From Rotaria socialis (Eukaryota > Rotifera > Eurotatoria > Philodinida > Philodinidae), in contig CAJNYU010000002.1 in the NCBI GenBank assembly GCA_905331475.1, positions 100,914-164,913 of the forward strand: DNA of 64,000 nucleotides, read 5' to 3'. Below, piece after piece: positions 31,718 to 43,734 of this stretch. Both the position numbers and the translations under genes were made by a program. Within the stretch, counting starts at the first letter, position 1, and each line of letters opens with the position of its first letter. The notes under the pieces are model-generated. The model was not told the DNA's origin. It worked only from the letters and a program-made list of their open reading frames with translations, and ran no database searches.

Positions 31718-34700
31718 TTAAATTGATTGTTCATCAGTTAATTTCACTTTTAAATGTTGTTCTTCATCATCATTAGCTGTTAAAGTTTGTACTACAGGCT
31801 TTGATGATGGATTACCACATCGACATAATTTACCAAATCTATCGGTCGAAAAAAAAAGATACAACAAATAGGACAATAGAAGAAAAAAATGTGGATCTTT
31901 TCTTTTGTTTCTTACGGTATATCAGCAAATTTATCAATCGGTCCAAGAAATGAAAGTAATGGTAAGAAAAACCATGTCGCAAATAGCCAACTAACAAACA
32001 TAATTAACATAAGAAAGAATCCCATTTGTGAAAATGATGTTAATTTGCTTGGTGACATTGATAAACCAGCAAGGAATGATGTAAAACCAGCTATAAATAC
32101 AGCTGAACCAACACGAATAAGGCTATTTTTAATACGACTGAAACGTTGTGCATTTCCTTTTCTGTGCCAAACTCTTATTTTTTCAAATGCTGATGGTTTA
32201 GGTAATTCCTTTTTTGTCTGAGGCACCTGTTCTAAGAGCAATTGCTCTGTGGGATTTCCATTGGTTAAATGATGTGATTTTAAATGATTTGATGTTGTTC
32301 GAGGATTTGGATGATATTTTTGCCAATCGGCTTTTATATATGCAACACCATAATGTACAGCTATGAAAAATAAAAAGCAAACAAATGATTTTATATAAAA
32401 AATAAGTAAAAATAATAGTATTTTTCTTACTGAAATCTACACTAAGACCAACACTCATTATAATAATAATTGTTTCGAGAATATTCAATTCCCAACCACA
32501 TAAAACAAATATTGCAACTGTATCAGCTATTATAAATGTGATTGTTATCATGGCATATAATGTTATCACAATATTTCCAGAAGTTAACAAGAGAACAAAA
32601 AATGCAAATATCATAGAAAATATCAATGATGTATAAGTACCACGAATAACTTCACGCATTAAATCATAAAATAAAAATTGAGGCGAAACAAACCAACTAA
32701 AATAAACAGAATTCTTATATAAATAATAATGTAGATCTATTAACTTGAGTATTTTCAGTGTACTGCTCGATTAAATATATATATATATATTAGGATAACA
32801 CAGAAAAGATAGTTGGAATATTTTCAAAATTAATTCGTACTATTGAAAACTTCGTTTATACACGATTTGATTTTGTGATTAAGTTTTTGAGGAAGCTCTC
32901 AGAAGTAGAAAGAATTCATGGAAACAGATCATTTTAAATCGAAATAGAAAAAAAGATGAAGAGACGGACCATGTTATATATCATGATAGGATGTTTACGT
33001 AGTCAGTGTTGGCAATCTTGCTAATATTGATTGATTACACTAAGAGTCCGTTCGATTCGACTATTGATCAAAGTCCATTAGTTTCATGTAAGATAAAGAT
33101 AGGTTTTGTCCCTCGAATATAACTTGTAGATAAGATGACCGAAAGGTTCGATGCAAAGAAATACGTTTGTTAGTATCATTCGATTACAAGATCTTTATCT
33201 TGATTTAAATACATGATAGAAATATGATTTTCAAGACTTAGTGGAAATAATTCAAACGTGCAATATTAATGTAGTCGATAAACCTTTTTTAAGGCTCTCT
33301 TTTGAAAAACATTGCTGATTATTTTTGCATCATTCTATTCCTAACGGAACACAAAGCAAAGCACTTCTTAGTTGTTTGAATTTGTTAAACACAAAAGACA
33401 GTCAAATCTGGCTTCGGAACAATTTATTTTGTCTACTATATTGCCTAGAATAAAAATTTAGTCTTACCCATGTTTTACTTGTTCATATACATGCCCCTCC
33501 AATCCTTCGGATAATTTTAATTTTTCCAAACGTTTCTCAAAATATTCTTCTAATTTTTGATAGTAATCATGTTGAACAGAATATCGATCAAATATTACAT
33601 TCATATTAACAAGAAATAAGAAGGCACGTATATTATGTGTTTTTGGATCAGGTAAAAATCCAACTCTAAAATTATCACTACCCCGATTACTGTCGCTTGA
33701 TGATGCCATTTGATTAGATTCATTGTAAAATTTAAGCAATTGATTCATAGCTACAAATGTTTTATTCCGTGTTGATGGTACAAAAAATTCATTTTCATCA
33801 TGCGTTGAATTAATACTGAGATCTGTTTCTATAAATCCACGTAATAATTGACCTAAAAAATAAAATAAAATAAAATAGAAACATGACATATTTATTTTTT
33901 CGTCTTACCAATGCTTAACCATTGCGAATAGGTGTTTTGAACATTGGTAAATAATTCACTTTGATTAAGATCTTTTAAAAATGTATCCAACCATCGTAAT
34001 GTTAGTGGGTCATAAAAATCAATTTTTTTATTAAAAACTATAGTTTCATTATCAACAGTTTCTTGTTTATCAGGATTGAACGGATGCACTAAATCTATAT
34101 CTTCCACACCAAATATAAATATTAATAATGGATTTGTTATATTTTCTTTATCTTCATTAATATAGGATAGAAATTCATCACGCATTTGATATTCAAAACG
34201 TTCAAATGGATGGCTCAATTGAAAAAATTGATAACGACGAGATTTGGGTGGAGTTAATTTTGGATGATAAAAAACAATTAGTAAACCAAGAATGCCAAGT
34301 ATTAAAAATAACGTTATGAAAAAATAACGAAATTTGATTATGATACGTGGAATATAAACAGTGAATATGGCATGATTAACACGAGTTAGTGATATCATAA
34401 TAGTATCGAATATTTCAGGAAAATGATTAAATAAACCAAGACGAGCCGAAAGAGGTTCACATATTTTTTCATAAACAATTACAAATGATACAATCATTGT
34501 TACAGTCATGAGAAAATTAAATAATATACAACATCCCTAGATGGAAATAAAAGAATTTTTTTCTAAATCAGAAGTTCGAAGAAAATATGTTTCTCTCTGT
34601 TATTTTTCTATTCTATCATAATCGTGGGGTCAAAATTTTGACTATCGAAGAGAATGGTTATCAGTGTGGATGTTTAAGCTTTGCGTAGTTGAGAGTCGTT

Positions 34701-37700
34701 TAGCCTTACATCGAACTCTTAGATATAGGTCGATATTCCGTTGATCGAAGATAGAAGAAGAAGACGAAGAAAAATAGATTTGTTCGACATTGATATCTAT
34801 CAATAATGTTTAGGAATAGGAAGTTTTACTGAGCTCATCATCGTCCTCATTCAATACACATGAATATTTAGTTACTAAAAGAAAATATATTTTGATAAAA
34901 TTGATTTGTAAATATTTTACACGTAGCAAATACTAACGTCAGTATAATCTTTATATTATTGAACTATGTATCGGTGATTCATTCATTAATCTCTATAAAT
35001 TATACAGTAGTCGTAAGTTCTGTAAAGAGAAATTTGACATCTAATAAAATTCCGGTTCATTTAATCATCATTGTTTTTGCTCACACATAAAATGTTCATC
35101 TTGATAACTAAACATAAACTCGAAAAACTTACCATAAATAAACCAAACAATTGTACATAGGCAATACGTGATATCATATTAGTAAAAAATGCTGCTGATG
35201 TTGTAAAACTTGTCACAAAAACACTGGCTGCTGCATGTCTTAAAACTCCTATCATCATTTGTATCATTTGTTGTTCGTTAACTTTCATCATCCTTATTAA
35301 GTCTGTATTTTTAACTGAATCAAAATGTTTTTCTTCTCCAGTTTCATCTTTATTATGTTGTTCAACATCATCTTTTAATGTTAAACGTTGACTTACAATT
35401 GATGCTGTATAATCCCAATCACGTTTATATTGTTTTTCTTGTTTAGCTGTTAATTTTCCGTAAAACTCTATTTTACGCTTGTTCAAACGTGCTGCATTAT
35501 AAATATCTAATTTTTCGGAATACCATGCATCAAATATAACAAAAACATTATCACATGATATGCCAATTAAAATAAATGTTGCCATTAAATTTATGTATGG
35601 AAATAAATCTATACCAAAGATAATTTTATATGAAAAATAAGCACATGCAAACGATAAACCAACACAAATATTTGTCATTAATGCAACAGTTATTGAGCGA
35701 AGATAAATCACTGTTACCTTAAAAGAAAGAAGAAAAAAAGAAATATTCAATATATTTAATTAAAATTTTCTTTTATCAATAACTTACTCCGACAATTAAT
35801 GATATAGCTAAAATAACAAAAAACATATCAGCACGAATTTGTTTCATAGCTGAAGGAATTCGAATATCCATAAAATTTAATGCTGATATTTGTGTTCGAC
35901 CATCATCGAATTTTGGATTTTGATAAAAATGCTCTATAAATAAATCATGAGCCGTATTTGAAGTATGAATTTCACTTCCATTTGCTGATATAATTGGCTT
36001 TGTAGGTTTTAAAAACCACATAGCTGTATAGCGTGTTTTATTTGTCGATAAAAATGACTTGTCTAATAAATATTCTAACGTTAGAAATGAAAAATTAAAA
36101 CGAAAACACGTATCATATTGAAACAAATCAATGGGTGCGGCACGATAACGTTTTAAACCAGCCGAACGCATAAGACCAGTGTCATATAATGAATGACAAC
36201 GTTGTATACGATCAATAAATATTGGTATATCACTTGCTGTTAATTGTCGACAATCTGATTTATTAGAAAAATACGCAATCATTTCTGGTAATGTATAATG
36301 ACATGTTGCATGTAATTGAAATAATTCAACCAGTTCATATTGCTTTTTACATAATGATAACAGATTATCAATATCTAATAAATTTGTAGCTAACGGATCA
36401 CTTGCTTCAAAATAAACTTCATAATGACGATCTTAAGAAAAAATAATACCGAATAAATCTTCTTCTTTTTTTTCTATTCTTGTCTAAATTTTAAGATTGA
36501 TTTTTTTTATTCTGATAAATATCTACTAATGTATTAGTGTTACAAACTATTAATTATAGCAGCAATTCTCTAGATGAATTGTTAGCAACTTTTTCCAAGT
36601 CAATAGTTGGATAGACACAAGTTTAGTTCATGAATCATTACAGACGAAACAGTACGCAAATACAGATTCATCGGCAGTGGAAGTATATCAGATAAGAGAA
36701 AAACCCGTTTTGTAAACTATCATCTTTACCAAAAATAATAACCTTTGTACTTCCAATTTCAATTATTACTGAGCATCGAGCAAAGTACATCGAAATGAAT
36801 AACTGAATTTGTCATAATCTCACAAATCTAGATTTTTGAAACTTCGTTTTTACTGAAGCTAATAATAAGGATGTCGCATTTTTATTCGATAATAATCATT
36901 CAATGATAGATACATTAGACTTATTCAAACCAATGAGAACGGTTAGCTTATGAGAAGGTTCTTGCCAATATTGATTCAATTCGTATTGAGAGTTCAATGC
37001 ATTGTTTACATCATAATGAAGTATAAATATTCTGATAGGAGTTCTTCAAACTTTTATTTTGTTGTTGCAGAAATACAAAATTCTACGCTACTATTGACAT
37101 TGATACTGTAGACCGTCTCAAGGGCAAAGTAACAAAAAACGGAGTTTCAACTTGAAACTTCCTACAAATAAAATTCTTATACAAAAGAGTTTATAGTGAA
37201 AGTTTCAAGATTTTTTATAAGGAATTTTGCTGAAATAATAACATCGAACGTATCATTATGTACGAGCAGGAGCGTGAAGAAGAGAATAAAAAGTATGTCA
37301 ACAAGGAGGAGGATGAAGTGGCAGAAAGATTTCCTCCAAGTACTTGAAAAGTGCATTTACAATTTTTTAACAGTGTTGTTGTTAAAAGATCTACATTCAT
37401 TTTTTGTTGTTTTTGATAAACAAAACGAATATATTTTACAAATGAGGGATAAAAATGTATATCACCTATGGCAACAGCTCTTTATATTAGTGATGTAAAC
37501 AATATGGTTTTATCATAGCTTTATCTTAGAATAGGAACAAAGAAAATATCTTAAAATTTCGTAGTAAACAAATCTTATTAGTAACCGTCAACAAGCTTCT
37601 AATCTTTTCAGAATATCTCTAATCTATTGTCATCTGTATAAGAGCCATATTTCAAATTGGAAAGTGAGAAATTTACTAGAAAATTTTCCTTCTTAGTTGA

Positions 37701-38461
37701 ATATAAATTATAGATATCTTCAAAAAATATTGCACATACTTAAATCAATCGATGTACACATATGTTCATTTGGTTTATAAAGTTGTGATTGAATTAATTT
37801 TGATGTTTTTAAAAAATCAGTTCCATTATTCAGTAATTCATACACTCGAAGATTATTTAAACATTGATTTTGATTCGATGATTTAAAAGCACAATCGTAT
37901 GGTGTAGCTCTTAGATCTTCTTCGAGATCTTTTTGGTTTAAACTATTGTCATCTTCGAAATCATCGTCGTCTTCTTGATATTCTCCATTATTTTGATTGA
38001 TGGACACAGGAGACTTTTTTGATAATGATTCTGTATTTTTATTTATTATTTTTGCTGTAGCCAATTGTTGATCAAGTTTAGCCTTGATTTTTTCAAGAAC
38101 AAATAAACGTGAAGTTAATGTATGTTTACCGCGTGGAACGAAACCCTAGCATAATTCAAGAGACGATGTTTGTTTCTTCAAAACGAAAATATGTAAAAAG
38201 ATAAACATTACTTTTGTCGGATCATTGAAATCCGGTAGATCACGTAGTATTACTGATGATAAGCCAAGAGCAATACAAATACTGAATCCAAGTAATAGAA
38301 AGCACCATGAATGCTTAACCACGAATGTTGAATACCTATTGTTGAAAATGAAATAAGATTAAAGAAAAAGTTAATTTTTTTAAAATTAACCTTTTTATAA
38401 TTTTCTCAATATAAATCTCCGCTCGAATACTTATTGCTTCCTCACAATCGTTAGCAACCAT
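31718..38461 (-). CDS. DISP: Dispatched-like RND/sterol-sensing-domain transporter
   Basis: Ten minus-strand exons: 38391-38461, 38212-38335, 37740-38145, 35788-36431, 35133-35717, 33909-34536, 33468-33852, 32431-32696, 31916-32360, 31718-31838. They encode about 1224 residues with phase preserved throughout. Dispatched pumps lipid-modified Hedgehog out of producing cells. Order: TM1 (VKHSWCFLLLGFS), the family motif PDFNDPTKGFVPRG, a first extracellular domain, then the sterol-sensing TM2-6 block with GISCDNVFV and HAAASVFVTSFTTSAAFFTN. A second extracellular domain and a C-terminal TM block with GLSVDFTVHYGVAYIKADW follow. Length is close to the fly protein. Oddity: the TM4 'GADD' motif of Dispatched is SCDN here (D471 kept, second Asp replaced by N472). 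The intron at 36432-37739 is unusually long (1.3 kb). Patched or NPC1-type alternatives fit less well. Confidence 0.9.
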
Positions 38462-39585
38462 GTTAATGACAAAAAAAACCAGTTTGTTTTTCTCTAATAT
38501 TCCGCTAGTTTCTAAATCACGAGGACTCTTTATGATTACGTTATTGTATAAGTCACGGGGATACTCTACTAGTCACATAGTTATACACAGCATGCAGATT
38601 ATTAAGCGATAAAAATAACCTTCACGGTTTAATGACTATAGCTTTTTGTTACTATATGACAAAGCATTATATGGAAAGAAAACAAAAGACAGGTGAATAT
38701 GATATGACAGGCGTAGACAAGATATGTACGTGCAATACTAAAATGAATACATAATCGATTACAATATATACTGTTAGTTTTAAACTCATCCAGTGATATA
38801 AGAAAAAAAGTTGGTTAATTAGGATTTCGATTTTTTTTTCGTGTTAGAAAGAAGATATATTATAAATCTACCTGGTTTTTATCACCGCTACCACTTGTTC
38901 ATTTAAATATCATTATCGAAACCGATCTGTATACAGAATATTGCTGATAGAGTACAGAAAAATTATGTACACAATGAGTCTAGTTTATGTTATGAATGGA
39001 AGATTTTTTTTTAGTTTTTCGAAGAAAATTCCTTTTTAATATTCTTACTTTCCAGTAAAATACGGTTTGGTTTCTTCCATATTGTAATTTGGTTATTATT
39101 AAAAAATTATCATTGACTTTTAAGACGAAACATAAGAAAAAGGGTACGAAAAAAAAACAGACACGAGCAAAATTCACAAGGCAATAATAGCAGATCTAGA
39201 ATAGATAAAAGAAAAGAAAAATAACAATGAGTAATATTTGCTTGATAAGCGGAATTGTATATCAAGCTCGTTTTTCAATTTACTAACGAGCTGCACCGTG
39301 TTTTTAATCAAAGATAAGAAGAGAAAAATGTAATAATTGTATCCATATTCTATTATGTTTTCTGAAAATAATAACTACTAGTAGAATAAACTATACTAGA
39401 AGATTTCCCGAAAAAAAAAACACCAGATATTTATTAATATAGATATATCTTGGTTATCTATGTATATGTATGAAAGAAAGAAGGAAAAAACAAATGGACA
39501 ACAATAAATATATGATGAATGATAATATTGTTTACTCTGTATATTATTTATTGAAAGTAAATAGATTAATATGAACTTTTAATTA
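38462..39585. other. Intergenic region
   Basis: Upstream (5') of the Dispatched gene and downstream (3') of the small minus-strand gene that follows. AT-rich with A-runs; I see no gene. Confidence 0.5.
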
Positions 39586-40639
39586 TTATTTGCTTCGATC
39601 GTTGGCATAGACAGGAGTCGTAGGATAAAAGAAGAAAAGCGAGTCATAGTGATTGATAAATAGTTTCGTTAGTTGCAGTACGATGAAAGATGCGTGAAAA
39701 AAAAGAACAACAGCATCAAGACAAGAAGAAGAAGAAGAAGAACTAAGTGACGCTGGACTCGACAGTGAAATAAATAATTTAATCATTGATATTACCTCTT
39801 TAATATTTTACATGGAACAAAACACATATTTGTTGAAGGCATACGAATTAGAAACATGAGATTATTTCTGCTATGATTAGAATCGTTGTTATCTACGCCT
39901 TCATTCATACCAAAATAGTTTGATCAAAAGAAAAGAAAATAGATCTTTTTTTATTCATTAAAATTTACATTGTACATAAATACAGAGGAGTTCAAGGGCA
40001 TTTATGTTCTCATATAGTAATAAAAAAACACGTTTTTCATCGCATGATCAGGATGGGGTGATCTCTATTGACAAGCTAAAGACGACATTGAGAAATGAAC
40101 TCATTAAAACTATTGGATGTAATGTAACCATTCAGTTTTAAGTTCGAATCTTAATTATAAATCATTAAGCCTATCAAAAAATCTTTCGTGTAACGCTAAC
40201 ATTTATCATAGTATAATCACTTAATAAATATTCTTTTAAACTACGAGCTTATATATATATATTAACAAATACTCGTTAAGATGTCGCACACATACTACAT
40301 ACCAAGTACAAAGCCAACAAGGTTGAGTAACTAGATGATTGTAAATATTCGAAGTGACTGAAGTAATTGTTTGTCTACGATCATGGTGATATTGAGTGTT
40401 TGAGATACTGTCTAAAATTAAGAAAAACAAGTTAAAAATCTCTGAAATATTTTTGTTAAATTGAAAATTTTCTTTTTTTTTTCTTCAATTTAACATTGAT
40501 TAGTCTTTGATAAGTAATGTTGTAGATGCAAGTTATTCACTGAGATAAATAAAAATTAATGTCTTCTAATAAACTTACCCGAACGATCTTGAACATGATC
40601 ATCATCTGTATCACTATTGGTGTTTCCTTGATGATACAT
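39586..40639 (-). CDS. Small Cys-rich protein, unidentified (tentative gene model)
   Basis: Three consecutive exons join in phase: 40579-40639 (ATG at 40639), 40303-40411 and 39796-39870, all with GT-AG introns. They read MYHQGNTNSDTDDDHVQDRS, a hydrophilic Ser/Thr segment, then VTQPCWLCTC, then a hydrophobic patch (NNLMFLIRMPSTNMCFVPCK). The last exon is ambiguous. An acceptor before 39757 gives a Ser-rich, then hydrophobic tail stopping at 39586; an acceptor five bases later gives an immediate stop (SVT). The frame is open upstream of the ATG to a splice acceptor at 40653, so a 5' exon may exist. I recognise no family. The CxxCxC cluster and adjacent hydrophobic residues suggest a palmitoylated or membrane-associated protein, but that is only inference. 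Confidence 0.4.
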
Positions 40640-43600
40640 AATTGGAAATTTGCTGGAAATAAGATTTAAATATTATAAAACAAAGTATGATAAATATTGA
40701 AAAAACATGAGCGCAGTAAAAGCTTTATTTGTGGTCAAATATGTGCACTTTCATCTTCAACATAACTAACAGAGTATAAAAGATAACAATTTTTTTTCAC
40801 TTTGCTACGTCCTTTTGTAAGTAACGTCATCGTAATCATTATAACAAACAATTCTTTGTTCGAGGTTTACATCTCGTCTTTTACAGTTTGTTTTCATTGA
40901 AGATATCAACTAAAAGAAAACAAGAAAGAAAAATAAACGACAAACAGGTATCTTTTTATCATTTTGACATGTGCATAAATTAAAACAATTTTTTAATTCA
41001 ATCTATTATCACAACATTGAATAAATTTATAATTGATAATAGCATGTTTATTATATATCAAACGGAAAAAAACTAATTTATGCTCATGAAAATTTAGTTT
41101 TTCATTGTTTACAATAATTGTTAATATTAAATCTAATTTCACAAACGTAACAAATGGAATTGCGGTACTTTCAACAAATGGCGAAAGTAGAAATGAGTAA
41201 CAAATAAAAATCTAAATAATTATTGGTTTGATTTCTCTACTAGTCGTTTATGTTTAATTCAATAAAAAAATAGAGAGTCTCTTATATCCGACAGTAAATA
41301 AAAGCTAATGAAAAATATCTTGCTGCTCTGTTTTGTTCCTACCAAGTACAGTATGAAGAATCTTATCTTAACTGTATACAATTGCTTCTCTTTCTTTCTG
41401 TATACTTGAGGCAAGGAACTTCCGCTTGTTTCTTTTATCTTTAGGGCATTTACTTGGTACCAATATGTCAAGCTTTGTTAATCGATAGAAATATTCAAAA
41501 ATCGACTAACATCATACTATCAATGAATAATTCAATTTTGGTTTTTGTAAACAAAATTGAAATTAGGAAATATGTTTTTTCAAGATAATCAGTGGCCAAA
41601 GACATAAAAATTATTATTAAATTAACGATAACATTGTTAATCAATGTATTAGTTATTTTATATCAAATAAATTCGATTTTGAAATGTTCTCTAGCTTACT
41701 AATATGCACAAAAACAATGAAAGAAAATTAACGTTCTCTGTCTTGTTAGATAATATACAGGCAATAGTTTATCATTATTTAATACGCCATGCGAGGGTGT
41801 ACGTATCTGCTTGTAGTCCAAACGAATATCTCATTGATGTATAGATATCTTTCGAATACTAACTGTCTTCGCTCGTTGCAAGCATGTATTCTGCTTCATA
41901 TATATGTATAACGTCAACAGGTCATAAGCAAGTTACAGATTGCATAAGACAGAAAATCAGTTGACCATAGATGTATAAGCGGAAAAAAGTAGATATTTAC
42001 ATTTTCTTATAGTCGACGATCTATAGATTTCTATCAATTGCAATTTTATTTACCACTTACAAACAATGGCTACCTTACTCATATTGGAAGAATTCACGAT
42101 ACAACCTTACTGTGTTATCAAAATAAAATTTGTTTTAAATATTTACTGGGATAGATTTCATTAGACACTAGGAAAATTTTTACCATAAACTATAAATCAA
42201 GCTATTGCCGAAAGATTGCTTTATATTCTATACATCACAATGTATTTACTTCAAAGTAATTTAAATATTCAATGTATATTCTTCGATTAGTCGGTAATAA
42301 GAAAATATTCGCCCATGTCAATATAAGCATTTTGAATACATAGAAAAACGGAAAAAGTAGACAGTGAGTTGAGAAATCGTTTTCTTGAAATGTTTTACTT
42401 GCTAGCAGAATTAAAAATTTGATGGTAATGATTTTTTCAAAATTTTCTATTGGATACTTGATAAATTCTAACGGAATGACTGAAATGTTTATTAATCGTA
42501 CGTTTGTTTTTCAAAAATGTACTGCAAAACTCTCTGATACACTTTACTTCAGTTTTTCAAATTTAACATATCCTGTTTCAAACGACTTTTGATTTCAATA
42601 ATTCTCTTTATAACTTGATGATTGGGAACGATTCACTTTTGTTTATCAATCAAAGTTGAACAACAAAATATTTCACAAAACAAAATTGTATCAAGCTAAA
42701 AGATAATAGAAATGAAATATATTAAATTGATCTAACTTTCAAATATCTTCAATATAAAAGTAAATTTATTTGCTTAGAAAAACCTTTTTCTTTCATAACA
42801 AATATAATTATGCTTTCAATCTTTTAAATTTTCACAGTTTTTTGTGTTCCTTTCATTTTGATTTTAGAAGGTGAGTAATTTATGATTTCTGCTGTTTTTA
42901 TTTTAATACTTTCTTGGAATGTCAGTTTATACAATTTTCGGGATCATAGCATGGCTGACTACCAAGATTTCTTGTACAACAAGAATAAATAATCAACTAT
43001 CTGCTTTACGATAAATACAAAGATGTGTCTAGAAATTTCCCATGGCAACTATCAAGCGTAACCAAGCAATCTTTTCTTTTTTTATCCTTATGTTTTTATC
43101 TAACCTGCCATTGAACAGAAAGCAAGTTCAAGCATGATGTGAAGAAGAGAAAAAAATTAAAACATTATTGATGCATCGCGTCTCATCCCATTGCATAGGT
43201 AAGAGTAAGAGTTTGCTTTGAAGAAGAGAAAAGAAGGATCTTCTTCCAAGAACAGAACAAAATAGAGAATGTGAGAAAAAAAACTGATTCTTTTCAATCT
43301 GAAGACAAAAGAGAGAGAAATAAGAGAAGATGTCTTCTGACACAAGAGCAGCATCACACACGGTCGAGAGTGTCAAACAGGAAAATCTTATAGGAATATG
43401 TGTAGTCATAGCGCTTCTACAGGTAGAATCAATGAAAAATAGACATTCTATGTTGTGTTCGTTTTTGTATTTGCTTGTATCCCATAAAACAATGCACATA
43501 AAAGTGCGAATACCGACAGAAAATTCAATGTTTGATACAATGAATATTCATTAATGCTATTTTTAATGGTCGCTTGCCATTTGTCACAAACAGCATGTGC

Positions 43601-43734
43601 AAAAAGAAAAAAGAAAAAGATTCTTGCTAATTTTAGATCTACCATAGTTCAATTATTAATGATTCGTCTTATTCTTGACGAAGTTGTAGTATACCATTTT
43701 GAATGATACAATATTTAATAAAAACATAAAAAGA
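40640..43734. other. Intergenic region between divergent genes
   Basis: Three kb of AT-rich DNA between the tentative minus-strand gene and the CNG channel gene; both promoters should lie here. Open frames at 43128-43645 on both strands are compositional and have no domain. Nothing else stands out. Confidence 0.5.

Noticed and set aside
31889-32221. 110-codon plus-strand frame
   Set aside because: Antisense of the ninth Dispatched exon, which encodes conserved TM helices.
37196-37498. 100-codon plus-strand frame inside the long Dispatched intron
   Set aside because: Starts at a non-ATG codon, has low-complexity Lys/Arg content and no recognisable domain.
43128-43645. Several overlapping frames on both strands just upstream of the CNG channel gene
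   Set aside because: Low-complexity, Phe/Ser-rich, without domains; probably promoter DNA.
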